Source: Eucommia ulmoides (taxonomy: Eukaryota; Streptophyta; Magnoliopsida; Garryales; Eucommiaceae). From it: a stretch of DNA of 64,000 nucleotides. A program made the translations under genes and the position numbers. Positions 1 to 11,097 of this stretch are shown here, piece by piece. The stretch lies in NCBI GenBank assembly GCA_016647705.1, contig CM028330.1:46590397-46654396 (forward strand). Direction: 5' to 3'. Under the pieces are notes generated by a model, which was given only the letters and a program-made list of their open reading frames with translations, ran no database searches and was not told the DNA's origin. The number at the start of each line of letters is the position of its first letter. Within the stretch, counting starts at the first letter, position 1.

Positions 1-284
1 TTGGTAAGTTACTTCGATGCTGATTTTGTCGGTTGCAAAGTTGAGTGAAAAAGCACAAGTGGGTCATGTCATTTGTTAGGACCTGCATTGGTTTCTTGGT
101 CAAGCAAGAAACAGAATTCGATAGCCTTATCCACTACTGAGGCTGAATATATGGCAGTTAGTAACTGTTGTGCTCAAATTTTATATATTAAGTAACAGTT
201 AAATGACTTTGGAATTTACATAGATAAGGTCCCCATTTTTTAAGATAATAAAAGTGTTATTGTCTAAGTAAGAATCCTACACAG
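1..284 (+). pseudogene. Copia RNase H domain, upstream part (broken)
   Basis: This is the Ty1/copia RNase H domain, which degrades the RNA strand of the RNA/DNA hybrid during reverse transcription. Reading frame 1 shows the usual family landmarks: DADFVGCKVE, then KSTSGSCH, VSWSSKKQNSIALSTTEAEY and DNKS, so the acidic catalytic residues (D of DADF, E of TEAEY, D of DNKS) are visible. In-frame stops lie after GCKVE and after ILYIK, and the frame is lost near DNKS, so it is a pseudogene. The rest of pol lies outside the window to the left. The domain is cut at base 284 by a solo LTR and resumes at 1682. The family call is secure. Confidence 0.88.
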
Positions 285-1676
285 TGATAGGTGTAATTTA
301 CCTATCTATTTCCAAATCAAACTTGTTCATTTTTTAGTGTTATTAAAGTTTTTAAATATATTTTTATTATTTTTGTATTAAAATATGTGTGTGGGGTGAA
401 GAGGAATGAAAACGGATCATAAACGATCAAATCGGATTAAGAACGATGGGAAAACAAGTATAGAGGCAAAATTCTTAAAAGCAGCCCACCGCCGCGACAT
501 CCAAACCATCGCCGCCGAGGTCAATATGCAGAGAGAGGCCTTTTCTTATTGAAAGCCCACCGCCGAGGAGTTAAAACAATAGAGAGGTCTCTGCTTCCAC
601 CACTGAGTCCACCGCTGAGGCAGTAGCTTAACCGACTTAACCACCGCTGCAGTGGTGACTCTACACACACTTTAGATATTTATTTAGATATTTTTTTGGC
701 CTTATATCTTCCTCCTCTCCTCTATTTATGCCATAAGAGAGCTCCTAGGGTTAGAATAAGGTTGAGAGGTTTTTGGGGAATGCTCCACCAAATTCGAAGG
801 AGAAGATTACAAGGCGAAGAAAGTGAAGTCATCTTGAAATAGTTTTAATGCCAAATCTTCGGACTACGGCTAGTTTCTCTCGTTTTTTTCTTTATTTCTT
901 AAGTTTGGATTATGGTTTGAGCATGTTTAGCACGTTTATCATTGTATATATGGTTATGGCCGTTAGCTAAACGGATATTGTCTAGGGATTACTATAATTT
1001 ATGAATATGTGATTTTGAAATCGGTGTTTTGTTAATAGTTGTTCTTCGTTATTTTGATTGTGTTTGTAGTTTCTCCTTGTTTATTATGCTTGTTATGATA
1101 TACTGAGAATACGGGGTTTGACACTCGGGAAAGGTAACCCCGGATTCGGACTAGGGTTTAAACAAAACGCGACGATCTAATAACCCGAGAGGGAGTTAGA
1201 GAGTGTGCAATCTATGACGTTGGGGTAAGATTCATGTGACTATATGTTCTAAAACACACTAGAGGGGGACTTCGACATTAACGCGAAGTCACATATTCAT
1301 TCACTTGTCACTCAGGAAAGGGAGTGAATGAGTTTACGATACAGATATTGTCAGATAAGTCGAACATCGTTAATGTAAACTAAACGAGATCAAACGCGTA
1401 TTTGTAAACGAAGTTAATCCCTAGATAATCCATTCCCTTAAACGTCTCAAAATAGTAATACAGTTTAATGAGATAAATTAGTATTTTAGTATTAGTATAT
1501 TATAAATTATAAACTTCATTTTCTATCGCCCAAATAAAATTAGGTTATGATAATTACGGTACTCGACAATATTCTCAACCAATCCATGTGGAAACGATAA
1601 CCCTTACTTTTCTCACTCTACTAAAACTTAACCCGTACACTTGCGGTGAAAATGGGGACGTAATATTTAGCCACCA
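285..1676 (+). mobile_element. Solo LTR, family A (1,392 bp), inserted in Copia RNase H
   Basis: The sequence begins TGATAGGTGTAATTTACC and ends GCCACCA, which are the termini of the LTRs of the element at 3655-9262 read in its sense direction. It is flanked by CACAG (280-284) and CACAA (1677-1681), a 5-bp TSD with one mismatch. It contains two ACTC-GG-AAAGG-type motifs (about 1122 and 1311) shared with the other family members. There is no internal region, so this is a solo LTR left by LTR-LTR recombination. Removing it restores the order of the interrupted Copia domain. Confidence 0.85.
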
Positions 1677-1879
1677 CACAATACTCACGAACTAAGCACA
1701 TAGAGATTAGACATAACTTTATTCGTGATCACATTCAAAAAAAGGACATTGTTATTGAGTATATTGATATCTTCGACCAGCTTGTTGATGTTTTTACCAA
1801 ACCACTAGCGGAAGATCAATTTGTGAAAATTATTCGTGGTTTGGGTATGGCTAGACATAATGATGTTTGCCTAGAGTAG
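1677..1879 (+). pseudogene. Copia RNase H, C-terminal part and end of pol
   Basis: After the solo LTR the reading resumes with SRTKHIEIRHNFIRDHIQKK, then VIEYIDIFDQLVDVFTKPLA and a stop at 1877-1879. These are the standard last residues of Copia polyproteins (the TKHIEIRHHF and DIFTKPL motifs). It continues the domain broken at 284. The downstream PPT and LTR fit the end of a + strand element. Confidence 0.88.
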
Positions 1880-2116
1880 AGTTCTTTTGTGTTCCCCTCT
1901 CCCCAAATTTTTTTTGGGATGACAAAGAGGGAAAATTAGTAGATGTTTTATTGACTATCTTAAGGAGGAGTTTATTTTTATATTTGTACTTTGTTGATTA
2001 TTTTATGAATATCTTCATTACTATGCTTAAATGAGTTATCAAACCCGTCCTTGGATTCAGGGGGAGTGTGGTTATATTATTGTTTTGAAGAAAATATCAA
2101 AATTAATTGTCATTAT

Positions 2117-2131
2117 AAAAAATGGGGAGAT
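2117..2131 (+). other. Polypurine tract of the Copia element
   Basis: The purine-rich run AAAAAATGGGGAGAT sits directly before the TGTTGATCC start of the 3' LTR, where plus-strand DNA synthesis is primed. It resembles the AAAGGGGGAGATTG tract of SIRE/Maximus-type Copia elements. Confidence 0.7.
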
Positions 2132-3654
2132 TGTTGATCCTAAGATTTTGATGGACATTTAAAGGTTGATGTTTTTGGTGAAACTAACGATTTAATTAAG
2201 TGTTTTAGTTTATTAGTTCCAAATGATGAAGATATGATGAAAAAGATGATGAGGGATTAAAATGTTAAAGAATTTGAAGAACCTAGGAAAAATAACTCAG
2301 GTTAAATTTCAACTCTTAATATCCCAATTAGGATCACATACGACACAAAAAGATTTTTAAATATTTTTTATAAACATGTGTGTTTTTAATAGGATCCTAA
2401 TTAACTAAATTATTTGCTCCTATGTGTAATTGAAAAAAAAAATATTAATAATTGATTAAAGTTGAATTTAAGTATTTAGTGGAGCTAACCGAGAAAAGAA
2501 ATCGGTTAAAGGGACGAAAACGTCAATAAAAATGGATTAAAAATGAATTAAGAGAAGGTTCCAACATCTAAGTCGACCGGAGCATAGAAGGAAAAGTATT
2601 TGTATCTCTCGATCGATAGGTAGGTCGACCTGTAATTAAATATGAACTTTTTGTATCTATAAGTTGACAGAGCGATCGACCTGTGATAAGAAATGAAACT
2701 CTTTGAATCTCTAGGTCAACAGAAAGGTCAATCGATAGGGACAAAAGTTTTGGCTTGGCCACATCCTGAATCAATCGATCGACAGGTGATCTTGGTCAAT
2801 CAATTTATGGGACTGTTTTAGGATATTATGGAATTCCAGATTTTATTCTGAAAGTAGTCGTTACTAGCCATTTTTTGATTAGGATTCACAAGAGATTTTA
2901 GGGATTTAATGTTATTTGAGATATGCAACATATATTATGATATCCCTATAGATTTGGTTCATTAAGTTGAAATATTTTTCAATTTGGTACATATAATTCT
3001 TTCTATCCTATTTAATTGTGATTTAGAAATATTTAGAGGACTTAATTGAGAAGTTTAAAAGCTATAATTAAGGGAGTTGAACCAGGATGAAGTCTTAATG
3101 ATATAAGGGGTCTATAAGAGTAATTAAGTGTCATAACAAGTGAGAACTAGCCGTTAGAGAGCTCATTTTATTCCCAGTTATATAGACCAACTTTTTTCAT
3201 ATTAGAGAGAGAGATCAAGAGAATCATACTGAGCTTTTCTAAGAGAAATCATATTGCGAGAATTGTGAAAGCTTTTTTAAAAGTTATTCTTGAGAATTAT
3301 TTGCTATGAAGCATTACTGCTATCGAATATAAAGTGACATTGCTATAATTATTCTTTCGGTGGATTCCGAGTGAGATCTTTCCAAAATTACTTTCTATTT
3401 AGTATTGTTTAATTATATTTGAAATTTGATCTTTAGAAATTATTTTCTAATTTTTTATTAAAAAACATTTTTGAAACAATTTCTTGAATCAATCTGATTA
3501 CGTGCTACCCATTTTTGTTTAAAATCAGATTTTGAATATCTCACTTTTCCATCACTAGTTTTGGGATATTAATTGAGTTCTAATTTATCTAGGGTGGTAG
3601 AAGTTTTGAGTGAGAAAAATCACTTGTCAATTTTTAATTGGTGAGTTGAGTGAC

Positions 3655-5062
3655 TGGTAGCGCATAATTAATGCACGTCACTTTCACCGCAACTGTATGG
3701 GTCAAGTTTTAGTATATATGGGGAGAGTAAAGATATCGTGTCCACAGGGATTGGTTGAGATTATTATCGAGTACCGTAATTGTCATAACCTAATTTTATC
3801 TAGGCGAAAAGAATGTGCTTATAATTAATAAATACTAATACTAAAATGCTAATTAAACTATACTAATACTAATACGAGATGTTTAGGGAAAATATTTCCT
3901 AGGGATTAACTTTGTTTACAAAAATGTGTTTGGTCTTGTTTTAGTTTATGTTAACGACATTCGACCTATCCAATAATCTCGATTCGTAAACTTAATTGCC
4001 ACCTCTCCCAAGTGTAAGACGAGTGAATACATAATTTCGCATCAATGAAGAAGTCCCCCTCAACGTCTTAACGACCCTAGGTCATGTGAGTCTCGCCCTA
4101 ATGTCATTGATTGCACATTTTCCAACTCACTCCCGGGTTATTGGATCATCGCGTTGTGTTTACCCTAGTCCGAATCCAGGGTTACCTCTCCCGAGTGTTA
4201 AACCCCGTATTCTCACTATATCTAAACAAGCATAATAAACATAACGACACGACAAACACAATTAAAATAGCGAAGAACAACCATTAAACAAAACACAAAC
4301 TCAAATAAACAATAATTTCATAAATTATACTAATCCTTAGACAAAATTCGTTTAGATCATGGCCATAACCATTTGTACAAGATAAAAGGAGCTAAACATG
4401 CTCAACTAACTACCGAAGTTAGAAAAATAAAGAAGAAACAAAAGAAACTTAGCCGTAGTCCGAAGATTTGCCGCTAAAAATGCTTTGGGATCACTTTTCC
4501 TTCTTTGCAACGTGTTCTTCTCCTTTGGAATTGGTTGAACACTCCCAAAACCTCTCTCTAAATATGCCTCTAATATGGTAGGAGGTCTAATGCCCGAAAA
4601 TGTGGGTGGAGGAAGGATTAAATAGAACAAAATATCCTAAAATATCTAAATAATATCTGTGCAGAGTGACCGCCTAGGCAATGGGATTCACCGCCTAGGA
4701 GGTGGGTATGTCGGTTTAATCTTTGCCGCAGCGGTGGAAGAAACAGTGGATTCAGGAACCTCTCTGCAATTTCACCGCCTAGGCGGTGAGCTTCCAGCAG
4801 ATTTAGGCGCCTCTCTGCATATTCACTGCCTAGGCGGTGATCTCACCGCTTAGGAGGTAGGTTGTTGTTCTAAATATTGCCTCCGTGTATGTTTTCCCAC
4901 CGTTCTTGATCCGATTTCATTGTTATTGATCCGTTTTCATACCTTTTCACCTCAAACACCTGATTTATACAAAAACACATAAAAACGTATTAAACCGTAA
5001 TAAATGTACTCAAAAACTAACAATGTTCAATTTGAAAATAGCTAAATAATTTATACCTATCA
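3655..5062 (-). repeat. 3' LTR of the gag-only element (1,408 bp)
   Basis: On the + strand it runs from TGGTAGCGCATAATT to TTTATACCTATCA. On the element's strand this is TGATAGGT...CTACCA. It matches 7859-9262 along its whole length, including the conserved AGGGATTGGTTGAGATTAT block near the left edge and a cluster of palindromes at 4669-4859. Confidence 0.85.
4669..4859. repeat. Cluster of CACCGCCTAGGCGGTG palindromes in the LTR
   Basis: Five copies of a 14-16 bp dyad lie within 190 bp: 4669-4680 (half-degraded), 4690-4703, 4773-4788 (perfect 16-bp palindrome CACCGCCTAGGCGGTG), 4824-4839 (one mismatch) and 4844-4859. The same cluster recurs in the other LTR at 8962-9047 and in the solo LTR near 44632-44716. 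The role is unknown. Dyad-symmetric sites could bind a dimeric protein or form RNA hairpins. Confidence 0.8.
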
Positions 5063-5080
5063 AATACCCCCAAACTCAGA
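5063..5080 (-). other. Polypurine tract of the gag-only element
   Basis: Read on the minus strand, CTGAGTTTGGGGGTATT precedes the LTR start TGATAGG. TTTGGGGG-type PPTs are typical of Athila/Tat-lineage Ty3/gypsy elements. A near-identical tract (GAGTTTGGGGATATT) precedes the related LTR at 37754. Confidence 0.75.
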
Positions 5081-5683
5081 ATTTTGCTAGTTCTCTAGCA
5101 AAACACCCACACAATACAATATAACAACTAATTACACAATAATAACTAAAAACACTTAAACAAAAATGTGCAAGTTTTGAGTATCATCTACCGGCCAAAC
5201 GATTTTTCCCTCATCGGCCCTCAATCCTATCAAGTTCAAGGATAAAAACACACCATGTGGTATTCTAGAATTTCAACGTTCAATAATAGTAAGCGTCATT
5301 CTAGATCCTGTTAGAGTGTGTGTGATTAAACTCAAATATACAACTATCCGTTGATTAGATGGGATTATCCCTCAATAATGTTCATGACTTAAACCATTAA
5401 GGTATAGGGAATCCATATGTCTGACCCGGGTTCTATTTTCCACTCACACTCGAACCCCCGTAGATAATTTTGAAACAACCCTGAACAATATAACTAAGAC
5501 CAACGTACTCACTTGTAAAAAAGAAACGAAAATAAACTATATTTACATAGTTTTTTTTTTTCCAAACAAACAACACCCCCAAACTTATTTAATTTGTAAA
5601 ATTTAAGGGGTGTGTGAAATATGAACAAAAAACGACAGGTGAGTACTCAAATACCGAACCAATTAATAGCTCGCCCAAAATCT

Positions 5684-6352
5684 AACTGCTCATATCAAGT
5701 AGCATAACGAATGCTAACTTGATTCACTCACATTGTGCCTTTGGTTTAGCGATATGGATTTGGAAAAAGTTCAATTGACTATGGTATTAGTTAAATGTTC
5801 AGAATTGAAACAAATATTAGGATTCGATAGGGTAACGAGGGATAATGATATATCAAGGTAAGCTTAAAAGGCTCAAACGACAAAATGACTCTCTAAATCA
5901 TATCTCCTGAACTACCTTGCCTAGGATTTGGCCTCGAATTTCTCCCAGATCAAGTTCTAAAATCCCTATTGTCATGAATTTGAGTAATGGATAATCGTTT
6001 TCAAATCAATTAGACAGTGCCAACTGCTCACATCAAGTAGCATAACGTATGCTAACTTGATTCACTCACATTGTGCCTTTGGTTTAGCGATATAGGTTTG
6101 GAAAAAGTAAAATCGACTATGGTATTAGTTAAGTGTTCAGAATTGAAATGGCTATTAGGCTTCGACAGGGTAACGAGGGATAATGATATATCAAGGTAAG
6201 CTTAAAAGGCTCAAACAACAAAATGACTGTCTAAACCATGTTTCCTAAACTACCTCGCCTAGAATTTCACCTCGAATTTCCCCCAGATCAAGTTTTACTA
6301 TTATCATGAATTTGAGTAACGGATAATCATTTTCAAATCAATTAGACAGTGC
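5684..6352. repeat. 338-bp direct tandem duplication in the internal region
   Basis: The unit starting AACTGCTCATATCAAGTAGC at 5684 repeats from 6022 with the same start and ends at TTAGACAGTGC in both copies. The copies differ by scattered substitutions and small indels. The duplication lies between the gag remnant and the PPT, so it is untranslated. Nothing coding is seen here. Confidence 0.85.
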
Positions 6353-6797
6353 TATATTGAGTTTACGTGCTCGTGAATTTAGGATCTACAATAACTTTTG
6401 CTAAGACAATACGTTAAGCACACAGAACACACATGAATGAGCTTTACGCTTGACTTCAATAAACAATTAGGGGACAGACTCATCATCGGGTAATGGCCCA
6501 GATGAAGTCAAAACTCAGCACATAACAATAACTATCCTAAACAAACATGCACACTATAAAAACAGTAAAACACAGACTACAACTAAAACATATACTAAAC
6601 ATACTACACATCACCACCAACTTAACACAGGCATTGCCCAAAACGACCCGTCAGCGATCCCAATGATAGTATATAGAATGATAATGAAGATGGGGGTTTA
6701 AAACACGTACCTAGGAGGCAAGCGAATCTCGCCTCCGTTTCAAGTCAATTATTTTTTACCTTGGGTTACCTCCCAAGAAGCAGTTGGTTTATGGTCG

Positions 6798-7721
6798 TCA
6801 TCTTGACACACTGAAGTGCTCATTGAAGAGTGACTTCCACCCATAGTATGTGTCAAATAACACCACATACGGGTCTTGGTTTAAAACGCCCTCAAGACTG
6901 GTGAAATAAGGCTCTGAATGGATTGATCTTTCAACGTCACACCTCACCGACTCATGTACTTGGTGGGCATGAAAGGATGTTGCTAACGGCAACAAAGGAC
7001 AAGCGAGACACATTAGATCCTCACAGATGTGATAGTCTTGGATCAACTGCGGCATCACGAGCTGGAATTCAAATGGTGAAAATTCACAATGATTAATATG
7101 TGAATCTCCATCGATCTCACCTAAGCACCTCCTGTTTGTCTCCGGTTTCTCGTGGTAGCTTTCGATGAATATGGCTTATGTATCTCCTAGTGCCACTATG
7201 TCTGACTCGGCCTCAATCAAGCAGATAAGCTGACCAATTTGCATCTGAAGAGACGTTATGGTCATATTAATGTCGGCATAGACTGTCTTGATATAATTAA
7301 GACGATCCTCGTGCTTGTTGATCCGGTTATTTGTTTCCCTTAAGACTCTACGAGTTTCTCCTATAACAGTAGCGAATATTTCTTCCAGGTCGGGGAAGGA
7401 CTCAATGTATTAGTCCGGCGTGTTAATCCATGGTGCTATAGTATTGAAAGTTTGATAATCAAAGGCCGCCATGTCTTCCAGTAACCAATAGACTTCATCC
7501 ACATTTAGTTGGTCAAAAGAGGTGGAACCATTTTATCTTTCAACCCATATTCTGGTTGCGGCTTGTAACCCATCATGGAAGTTCAGTAGTTGACACTCCC
7601 TCGGTAAATGATGGTTCAAAAATTGAAATAGAAATTCCATGTATCGATCCCAAGCACTATAAAACAGCTCGAAATCTTGTTGAAATAAACGCAAAAGTAC
7701 CTGTCGATCTAACATCTTCAA
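6798..7721 (-). pseudogene. Gag-like protein of the non-autonomous element (three stops)
   Basis: A single minus-strand frame runs about 308 codons from 7721 to 6798, with stops near 7535, 7408 and 7169. The N-terminal part resembles Ty3/gypsy gag, where the family reads roughly ESLYEAWERYKELL...QIQTFYNGL...TR. Here FYSAWDRYMEFLFQFLNHHL is followed by LLNFHDGLQAATR, then VDEVYWLLEDMA, which matches the EAYELLEEMA step of Athila-type gags. Gag would form the virus-like particle. It begins about 110 bp inside the PBS, as expected. The C-terminal half has no recognised motif, and no zinc knuckle is seen. The call rests on motif resemblance only. Confidence 0.62.
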
Positions 7722-7836
7722 GCACCTTGCAGAAAAATCAAAACAAAACTACAAAGAAAAAATTATATACAAAAGAAATGCCTAAAGTAAAATTGGGTCA
7801 TTTACTCACAATATCAATAATAATAAGAAACACAAT

Positions 7837-7854
7837 CCCCAGAATGGCGCAAAA
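7837..7854 (-). other. Primer-binding site, tRNA-Asp-like
   Basis: On the minus strand, just inside the LTR end, the sequence TTTTGCGCCATTCTGGGGATT resembles the TGGCGCCGTTGCCGGGG binding site complementary to the tRNA-Asp 3' end used by many Athila/Tat elements. There are about four differences including one deletion. This fixes the element's orientation. Confidence 0.65.
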
Positions 7855-7858
7855 GACT

Positions 7859-9262
7859 TGGTAGCGCGTAATTAACATACGCCACTTTCACCGTAAGTGT
7901 ACGGATCAAGTTTTAGTATAGATGGGGAGAGTAAGGGTATCGTGTCCACAGGGATTGGTTGAGATTATAATCGAGTACCATAATTATCATAATCTAATTT
8001 TATCTAGGTGAAAGAATGTGTTTATAATTAATAAATACTAATACTAAAATGCTAATTAAACTATACTAATACTAATAGGAGATGTTTAGGGAAAATATTG
8101 CCTAGGGATTAACTTTGTTTACAAAAACGTGTTTGGTCTTGTTTTAGTTTATATTAACGGCGTTCGACCTATTTGACAATCTCGATTCGTAAACTCACTC
8201 GACACCTTTCCCGAGTGTAAGACGAGTGGATACGTGACTTCACGTCAACGAATAAGTCCTCCTCAACATCTTAACGACCCTAGGTTACGTGAGTCTCGCC
8301 CCAACATCATTGATTGCACACTTTTCAACTCTCTCCTGGGTTATTGGATCGTCGCATTGTGTTTACCTTAATTCGAATTCAGAGTTACCTCTCCCAAGTG
8401 TCAAACTCCGTATTCTCACTATATCTAAACAAACATAATAAAAATAACAACATGGGAAACACAATCAAAATAGTGAAGAACAACCATTAAACGAAATACA
8501 AACTCAAACAAACAACAATTTCATAAATTATATTGATCCCTAGACAAAATCTGTTTAGATCATGACCATAACCGTTTATACAAGGTAAAAGGAGTTAAAC
8601 ATACTCAACTAACTACCAAAGTTAAGAAAATAAAGAAGAAACGAAAGAAACTTAGCCGTAGTCTAAAGATTTGCCGCTAAAAATGCTTCAGGATCGCTTT
8701 TCCTTCTTCGCAACGTGTTCTTTTCCTTCGGAATTCGTTAAACACTCCCAAAACCTCTCTCTAAATATGCCTTTAATATGGTAGGAGGTCTAATGCCCGA
8801 AAATAAGGGAGGATGAAGGATTACATAGAACAACATATCCTAAAATATCTAAATAATATCTAAATCTGGTGTAGAGTGAGCACTTAGGCGGTGGGTATGT
8901 CGGTATGATCATAGCCGCAACGATGGAGGAAGCGGTGGATTCAGAAACCTCTCTGCAGTTTCACCGCCTAGGCGGTGAGCTTCCAGTAGATTTAGGCGTC
9001 TCTCTGCATATTCACCGCCTAGGCGGTAATCTCACCGCGTAGGAGGTAGGTTGTTGTTCTAAATATTGCCTCCGTGCATGTTTTCCCACTGTTCTTCCAC
9101 TGTTCTTTATCTGATTTCATCGTTATTGATCCGTTTTCATACCTTTTCACCTCAAACATCTGATTTATACAAAAACACATAAAAACATATTAAAATGTAA
9201 TAAACATACTCGAAAACTAATAATGTTCGGTTTAGAAATAGATAGGTAATTTACACCTATCA
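7859..9262 (-). repeat. 5' LTR of the gag-only element (1,404 bp)
   Basis: It begins TGGTAGCGCGTAATT on the + strand and ends TTTACACCTATCA. It is collinear with 3655-5062. The palindrome cluster is conserved at 8962-8977 (perfect), 9013-9028 and 9032-9047. The adjacent sequence at 7837-7858 is the PBS. Confidence 0.85.
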
Positions 9263-9873
9263 GTGATGGATTGAATACTGTTGGGAGTATTTAATCTACG
9301 GGTAGCTGGTTTCAGTCTCTTTCTATAAAAAAAAAATTGAGGTAGTAATTCTTCCTGAATTGAATTATTTTGTGAGAATTTTATAATGGTTCAATCCTTA
9401 TCGGGTAAAAGGATATTTGAAATGTTTGTGAGGTTTTGATTCTTTAGCCTTAGTTTTAAAAAAAATTAGGTTATTCTTGAGCCTTTAAAAAGTAGAGGTT
9501 ATTTCTAAGCCTGTGAAAAAGAATTTTGTAAAGGTTGATTCTGAGCCTGTAAAAGAATCTTTGTGAGGGTTTGGTTCCTACCTTTAAAGAAATCTTGAGT
9601 TTATTGGGTACGACTCTCCGTGGGGCTCAGAAGACTGGATTAGCCAAAAATAACTTGATGAACCAGTATAAATATCTGGTGTGCTGCTATTTTTACATTA
9701 TTTGTTTTTGTCGTTTGGTGTGCACCTAATTGATTTTATATTTCCACTGTGATATAAAGATAATAATTAATTTAAGATTAAAATTAATTATTTGGATTAT
9801 TAAAGTATTTTTTCTCTGATAAATTTTATCTACCCAATTCACCTCCCCTCTTAGGTAGTTCACTAGGCCAACA

Positions 9874-10900
9874 CCTGCAAAGCATCAGGATATAGCAGAA
9901 TCTCATATGAAAAGTGACCTTGCCAGTATCAAATAAAATCCTCTTAAGTGTGAAATTGTTAGTACTAATCAAGTGATCCAAGCACCATGCCTCCAATGGA
10001 AGAAAACATAACGGTGCCATTTAAACACTTTAGTAGACCAACAATCAGGACAAAGATCGATCTTGCCTAGTTAATGTTCAAGCAAGAGACTCTATCCATT
10101 GGATTGCAGCATATTGTTTCCAAAGAACATGGCTATCTTTACCAATATCTGGTATGACTCTTAAAATCATCTCGTTGTTCGAAACTACGTTACGACTTGA
10201 TTTTTGGCTACTTGCCGAGATACGTAGGACACCCAAGTGGGTCCAGTCGAAATGAAACAAAAGAAAGGTGTCAACTTCACAATATTCTCTCAGCTCTGTA
10301 TAAGGGCGCATCTCCGGAGAAGTCCCTCGACTTTCCTGAGAAGCCATTTTTGCTCTCCTTGTTAATAAAAAAATAAGGGATGCTTGTGCAAGAACTACGC
10401 TTGACCTGATCTTTGGCAACGTTCCAAGGTACGTAGGAAACCTATTATGGTTCGATCATCCAACTTTAGAAACACCATCCATGGGCTGGGACATGTTCTT
10501 ACAGTTTCTATCTTCAGGCATAGGTTTGACCTGATAAATCCATTATACGCTCTTAAACCGAAAGGTAAAGGCGTAAATTCACGTCATCACTCCCAATTTT
10601 AAGGGTACTAAGCGGGTAAAAAATAAGCAACAAATAAAGATTAAAATAAAGAAAAAGGAAAATAAGAGAGGCATTGAATTTTGGTTTCTTTGTCGTCACC
10701 AATGAAAGTTCTTAAGTACATCTAAAAAGACAACAATTCCGAAATCGGGTGGAGAAATTCAGGGTTCGACTGCTATATCGGAATTCTTTGGGTTTAGAAA
10801 GAAGGAAGATGGAAAACTTCTAGAGATATAAACAAAACAAAAAAATTACATTAGTAGAAAGGACAAACGACATAAGAGCAAAGGGGAGAGGCAAGAGAAA
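9874..10900. other. Non-coding, Tat-type untranslated sequence
   Basis: No convincing gene. Two copies of the dispersed ~65-bp motif (GAACTACGTT..GACTTGAT...GAGATACGTAGG...GTGGGTCC-GTCGA) lie at 10181-10250 and 10392-10457. This motif elsewhere in the window sits in Tat-type LTRs and untranslated regions (25630-26690, 29960-30112, 60525-60690). The stretch may be part of the same decayed Tat-like element that continues after the minisatellite at 25570. Short antisense frames at 9826-10020 and 10078-10419 have no recognised domain. Confidence 0.45.
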
Positions 10901-11097
10901 TACCATCCTACCTTAAGCAGTCGAAGATTCTACCATACCATCCTACTTAAGCGGTTGGAGATTCTACCATACTATCCTGCCTTAAGTGGTCAGAGATTCT
11001 ACCCTACCATCCTACCTAAGTGGTCGGAGAATGGAGATTCTACCATACTATCCTACCTTAAGTGGTTGGAGATTCTACCATACCATCTTACCTAAGC
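10901..11097. repeat. ~36-bp minisatellite, left block
   Basis: There are about five to six copies of a unit close to GATTCTACCATACCATCC followed by TACCTAAGCGGTCGGA. The array is broken at 11097 by a solo LTR and continues at 13577. Copies vary in length (34-39 bp) and sequence. Confidence 0.9.

Larger units (their letters stand above)
3655..9262 (-). mobile_element. Full-length gag-only LTR element (TR-GAG-like), family A
   Basis: Two related LTRs (3655-5062 and 7859-9262) flank a 2.8-kb internal region. The whole is bounded by GTGAC (3650-3654) and GTGAT (9263-9267), a 5-bp TSD with one mismatch. On the minus strand the order is LTR, PBS, a gag-like reading frame with three stops, a long untranslated part with a 338-bp tandem duplication, a PPT (TTTGGGGGTATT) and LTR. 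No protease, RT, RNase H or integrase can be recognised, and the internal region is too short for them. This fits non-autonomous elements with a GAG domain (TR-GAGs or large retrotransposon derivatives). The LTRs differ at about 1 base in 10 over the first 150 bp by eye, so the insertion is not recent. Confidence 0.82.
2132..9873 (+). mobile_element. 3' LTR of Copia (SIRE/Maximus-like), split by a nested element
   Basis: The LTR starts TGTTGATCCTAAG after the PPT. It runs to 3654, is interrupted by the 3655-9262 element and its TSD, and resumes at about 9268 to end near 9873 (AATTCACCTCCCCTCTTAGG...CCAACA, a SIRE-type LTR tail). Without the insertion it is about 2.1 kb. It contains degenerate tandem motifs: about 2560-2790 (a ~60-bp unit with GATCGACCTGTGAT and TTTGTATCTCTAGG) and about 9430-9600 (a ~40-bp unit with TTGATTCTGAGCCTGTAAAA). 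The right boundary is inferred from family resemblance. No matching 5' LTR or TSD can be seen because the element starts outside the window. Confidence 0.65.

Noticed and set aside
9826..10419. Two minus-strand frames of 64 and 113 codons, considered as host exons or LINE pieces
   Set aside because: No recognised motif. The second overlaps the dispersed ~65-bp untranslated motif and has biased composition near its ends.
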